The translations under genes were made by a program, and so were the position numbers. From positions 1 to 7,829 of the forward strand of contig JAJZCJ010000147.1 in the NCBI GenBank assembly GCA_021846145.1: a stretch of 7,829 nucleotides of DNA. Direction: 5' to 3'. The stretch is from Bacillota bacterium (lineage in GTDB: Bacteria > Bacillota > Bacilli > Alicyclobacillales > SLC66). Below the pieces are notes generated by a model. It was given only the letters and a program-made list of their open reading frames with translations. It made no database searches and was not told the origin of the DNA. Each line of letters starts with the position of its first letter. The stretch's first letter is position 1. This document shows positions 7,049 through 7,829 of this stretch, in pieces.

Positions 7049-7498
7049 AATGTATCCTTAAATGTTTTTAGTTGCATTATTAATGGTGGGATTGACACGG
7101 TCAAGCGCGAGCCAGACTCGATAAATATTGGGGGATTCGTTGAATTTCTGAAGAATAATGTACTGAATATCAGTGAGATTACAAGACAAAACAAACTGAC
7201 TGCGATACTTAATTCATTTGCTGAGAAAAAGACAGAGGAGGTTTATATTGTTCGAAACAGTAAAAACAAGGATGTTCAAGCGGCAATTATTGTTCTGGAA
7301 TATTTAATGGAACTTATTGAATACAAAAATAAATTTATCACGGCTTTAGAAGAAGCGGCTGACGATATAGTTTATGACATGGCACTTCAACGAGTGGGTG
7401 CGCCCACTTCTAAAACCATTGGCGAAGTTGCTGCTCAGTTGGATCTCTCTTGGGACGAAATTATGGAGGCCAAGAATCGGGTTTTAATCAGCAACTAA
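7049..7498 (+). pseudogene. Phd/YefM-antitoxin-like reading frame without a start codon
   Basis: One frame stays open from the TAA at 7046-7048 to a TAA at 7496-7498, but contains no ATG, GTG or TTG before the ATG at 7307, which would give only 63 residues. The part upstream of 7307 looks coding: VLNISEITRQNKLTAIL (7160-7210), then VYIVRNSKNKD and AAIIVLEYLMELIEY up to about 7324. This recalls the fold pattern of Phd/YefM antitoxins (N-terminal DNA-binding half, then VIxRNGKxxAVLVxxxxYExL). A helical tail with TIGEVAAQLDLSWDEIMEAK follows. No toxin gene follows; the next gene is the IS607 transposase. Probably a 5'-damaged antitoxin-like gene or one using a rare start (for example CTG 7148). 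The true coding part likely begins near 7139, since the minus-strand promoter occupies 7076-7104. The family link is tentative. Confidence 0.4.
7076..7104 (-). promoter_or_regulatory. Sigma-A-like promoter with palindrome over the -35 element
   Basis: On the minus strand TTGACC (7104-7099) and AATAAT (7081-7076) are separated by exactly 17 nt; each hexamer matches consensus at five of six positions. The predicted transcript would start near 7069 and run through the 11-codon ORF into the terminator at 6991-6952. The -35 element is half of a perfect palindrome, TTGAC-ACG-GTCAA (7092-7104), which could be a repressor or activator operator. Confidence 0.45.
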
Positions 7499-7502
7499 AA
7501 AA

Positions 7503-7534
7503 CATAACATTATTACACAAAGTTTAATGTTATG
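7503..7534. repeat. Perfect 10-bp inverted repeat upstream of tnpA
   Basis: CATAACATTA (7503-7512) is matched exactly by TAATGTTATG (7525-7534) with a 12-nt spacer. It lies between the antitoxin-like stop codon and tnpA and overlaps the proposed tnpA promoter. Likely roles are a transposase-binding site in the IS607 left end or an autoregulatory operator; a weak AT-rich terminator for the upstream frame is also possible. Confidence 0.5.
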
Positions 7535-7541
7535 ATATATT
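7514..7541 (+). promoter_or_regulatory. Possible promoter of tnpA
   Basis: TACACA (7514-7519, four of six matches to -35) and TATATT (7536-7541, five of six matches to -10) are 16 nt apart. Transcription would start at about 7548, the A of the tnpA ATG, implying a leaderless mRNA. The inverted repeat at 7503-7534 overlaps the -35 and spacer. By-eye evidence only. Confidence 0.3.
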
Positions 7542-7547
7542 TTATTT

Positions 7548-7829
7548 ATGTTAATCAACATTGAAGAAGCCGCGAAACTATTAGGAGTAGCCAAAGGCAC
7601 GCTTCGAAGATGGGAATCAGAAGGCAAAATCATCTCTGAACGAACCCCAGGAGGACACAGGCGATACCGTTCAGAAGATATTTTGCACTTGGCGCAACAC
7701 CCGCCTTCCGAGAATGAGAGAATCACCATCGCCTATGCACGGGTTTCCAGCCATGATCAAAAAGCAGACTTGGAAAGGCAGGCAATGTTGTTATCAGAGT
7801 TTTGCACGAAAAATGGTTGGGCACATGAA
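7548..7829 (+). CDS. tnpA: IS607-family transposase TnpA (serine recombinase), N-terminal 94 residues
   Basis: The first ~50 residues form a MerR-type helix-turn-helix: EEAAKLLGVAKGTLRRWE (6-23) and the TPGGHRRY wing (33-40). A resolvase-type catalytic domain starts with IAYARVSSHDQ (61-71), with the nucleophilic serine expected at S67 and the conserved DLERQ at 74-78. This fusion order is the hallmark of IS607 TnpA, which excises the element as a circle and inserts it with little target specificity. Full-length proteins are about 200 residues, so the window edge removes the second half. The ATG at 7548 fits the family's usual N-terminus, but no Shine-Dalgarno precedes it; expression may be leaderless. 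The coding sequence shown has no disruption. Confidence in the family is high. Confidence 0.93.
   Translation, partial: MLINIEEAAKLLGVAKGTLRRWESEGKIISERTPGGHRRYRSEDILHLAQHPPSENERITIAYARVSSHDQKADLERQAMLLSEFCTKNGWAHE

Larger units (their letters stand above)
7499..7829 (+). mobile_element. IS607-family insertion sequence, left part (runs off right edge)
   Basis: The element is recognised by its transposase at 7548 onwards. The left end must lie upstream of the transposase and probably downstream of, or close to, the stop codon at 7498, but IS607 elements have no terminal inverted repeats or target duplications, so the exact boundary cannot be read here. IS607 elements usually carry a tnpB (TnpB nuclease) gene after tnpA; that would lie outside the window. 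Confidence 0.5.

Noticed and set aside
7009..7194. 61-codon minus-strand frame extending the 11-residue ORF upstream
   Set aside because: Its upstream part is antisense to the antitoxin-like frame and precedes the promoter hexamers; there is no ribosome site at its first ATG.
7234..7241. AGAGGAGG, a perfect Shine-Dalgarno sequence, on the plus strand
   Set aside because: The following TTG at 7248 opens a frame that stops after about 20 codons, and the sequence lies inside the antitoxin-like frame where it encodes an expected EEVYIVRN block.
7484..7557. TTAATCA direct repeat at 7484-7490 and 7551-7557 as possible IS607 target or end repeat
   Set aside because: Only 7 bp in AT-rich DNA, and IS607 elements do not create target duplications; likely chance.
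7484..7729. 81-codon minus-strand frame
   Set aside because: It is antisense to tnpA, whose HTH and recombinase motifs are unmistakable.
1..7829. CRISPR array, tRNA, rRNA or phage att-site repeats
   Set aside because: No regularly spaced repeats, cloverleaf sequence or rRNA-like segment was seen on either strand.

Overview
The window looks like a bacterial chromosome segment, most likely from a Bacillota / Bacillales-type organism. The signs are strong GGAGG-type ribosome sites, sigma-A-like promoter hexamers, and a SNF2 helicase next to a SWIM zinc-finger gene, the arrangement known as ywqA-ywqB in Bacillus subtilis. An acidophilic Alicyclobacillaceae-like host is only a guess. The left 6.5 kb has balanced base composition. 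The right ~0.9 kb is visibly AT-richer and looks like accessory or decaying DNA.

Region 1 (about 6567 down to the left edge, all on the minus strand) is one tightly packed operon. In transcription order it encodes: a ~1035-aa SNF2-family helicase with the bacterial SNF2-associated N-terminal region; a 262-aa SWIM zinc-finger protein overlapping it by 4 nt (ATGA); after a 53-nt gap, a 269-aa coiled-coil protein I cannot assign to a family; a ~400-aa P-loop ATPase overlapping that by 8 nt; and a second P-loop ATPase overlapping by 11 nt and cut by the left edge. Both ATPases resemble the DUF2791 / BrxC-BrxD group known from BREX and related defence islands. A dsDNA translocase, a nucleic-acid-type zinc finger, an adaptor-like protein and a pair of tandem DUF2791-like ATPases, all translationally coupled, look like one multi-protein DNA-handling machine. 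Phage defence or DNA surveillance is the best guess. No methylase, PglZ, nuclease or protease is visible here, and the operon continues off the left edge, so no named system can be assigned.

Region 2 (about 6568-7498) is a patch of wreckage and small elements between the operon and a transposon. It holds an AAA-ATPase pseudogene on the minus strand with an apparent internal deletion, an in-frame TAA and a frameshift. Next to it is a compact candidate mini-gene on the minus strand: a TTGACC-17-AATAAT promoter, an AAGGA ribosome site, an 11-codon ORF and an intrinsic terminator. On the plus strand lies a Phd/YefM-antitoxin-like reading frame with no usable start codon.

Region 3 (about 7499 to the right edge) is the left part of an IS607-family element: a MerR-type HTH plus serine-recombinase transposase (tnpA), preceded by a perfect 10-bp inverted repeat and a promoter so close to the ATG that the mRNA may be leaderless. 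The element runs off the right edge.
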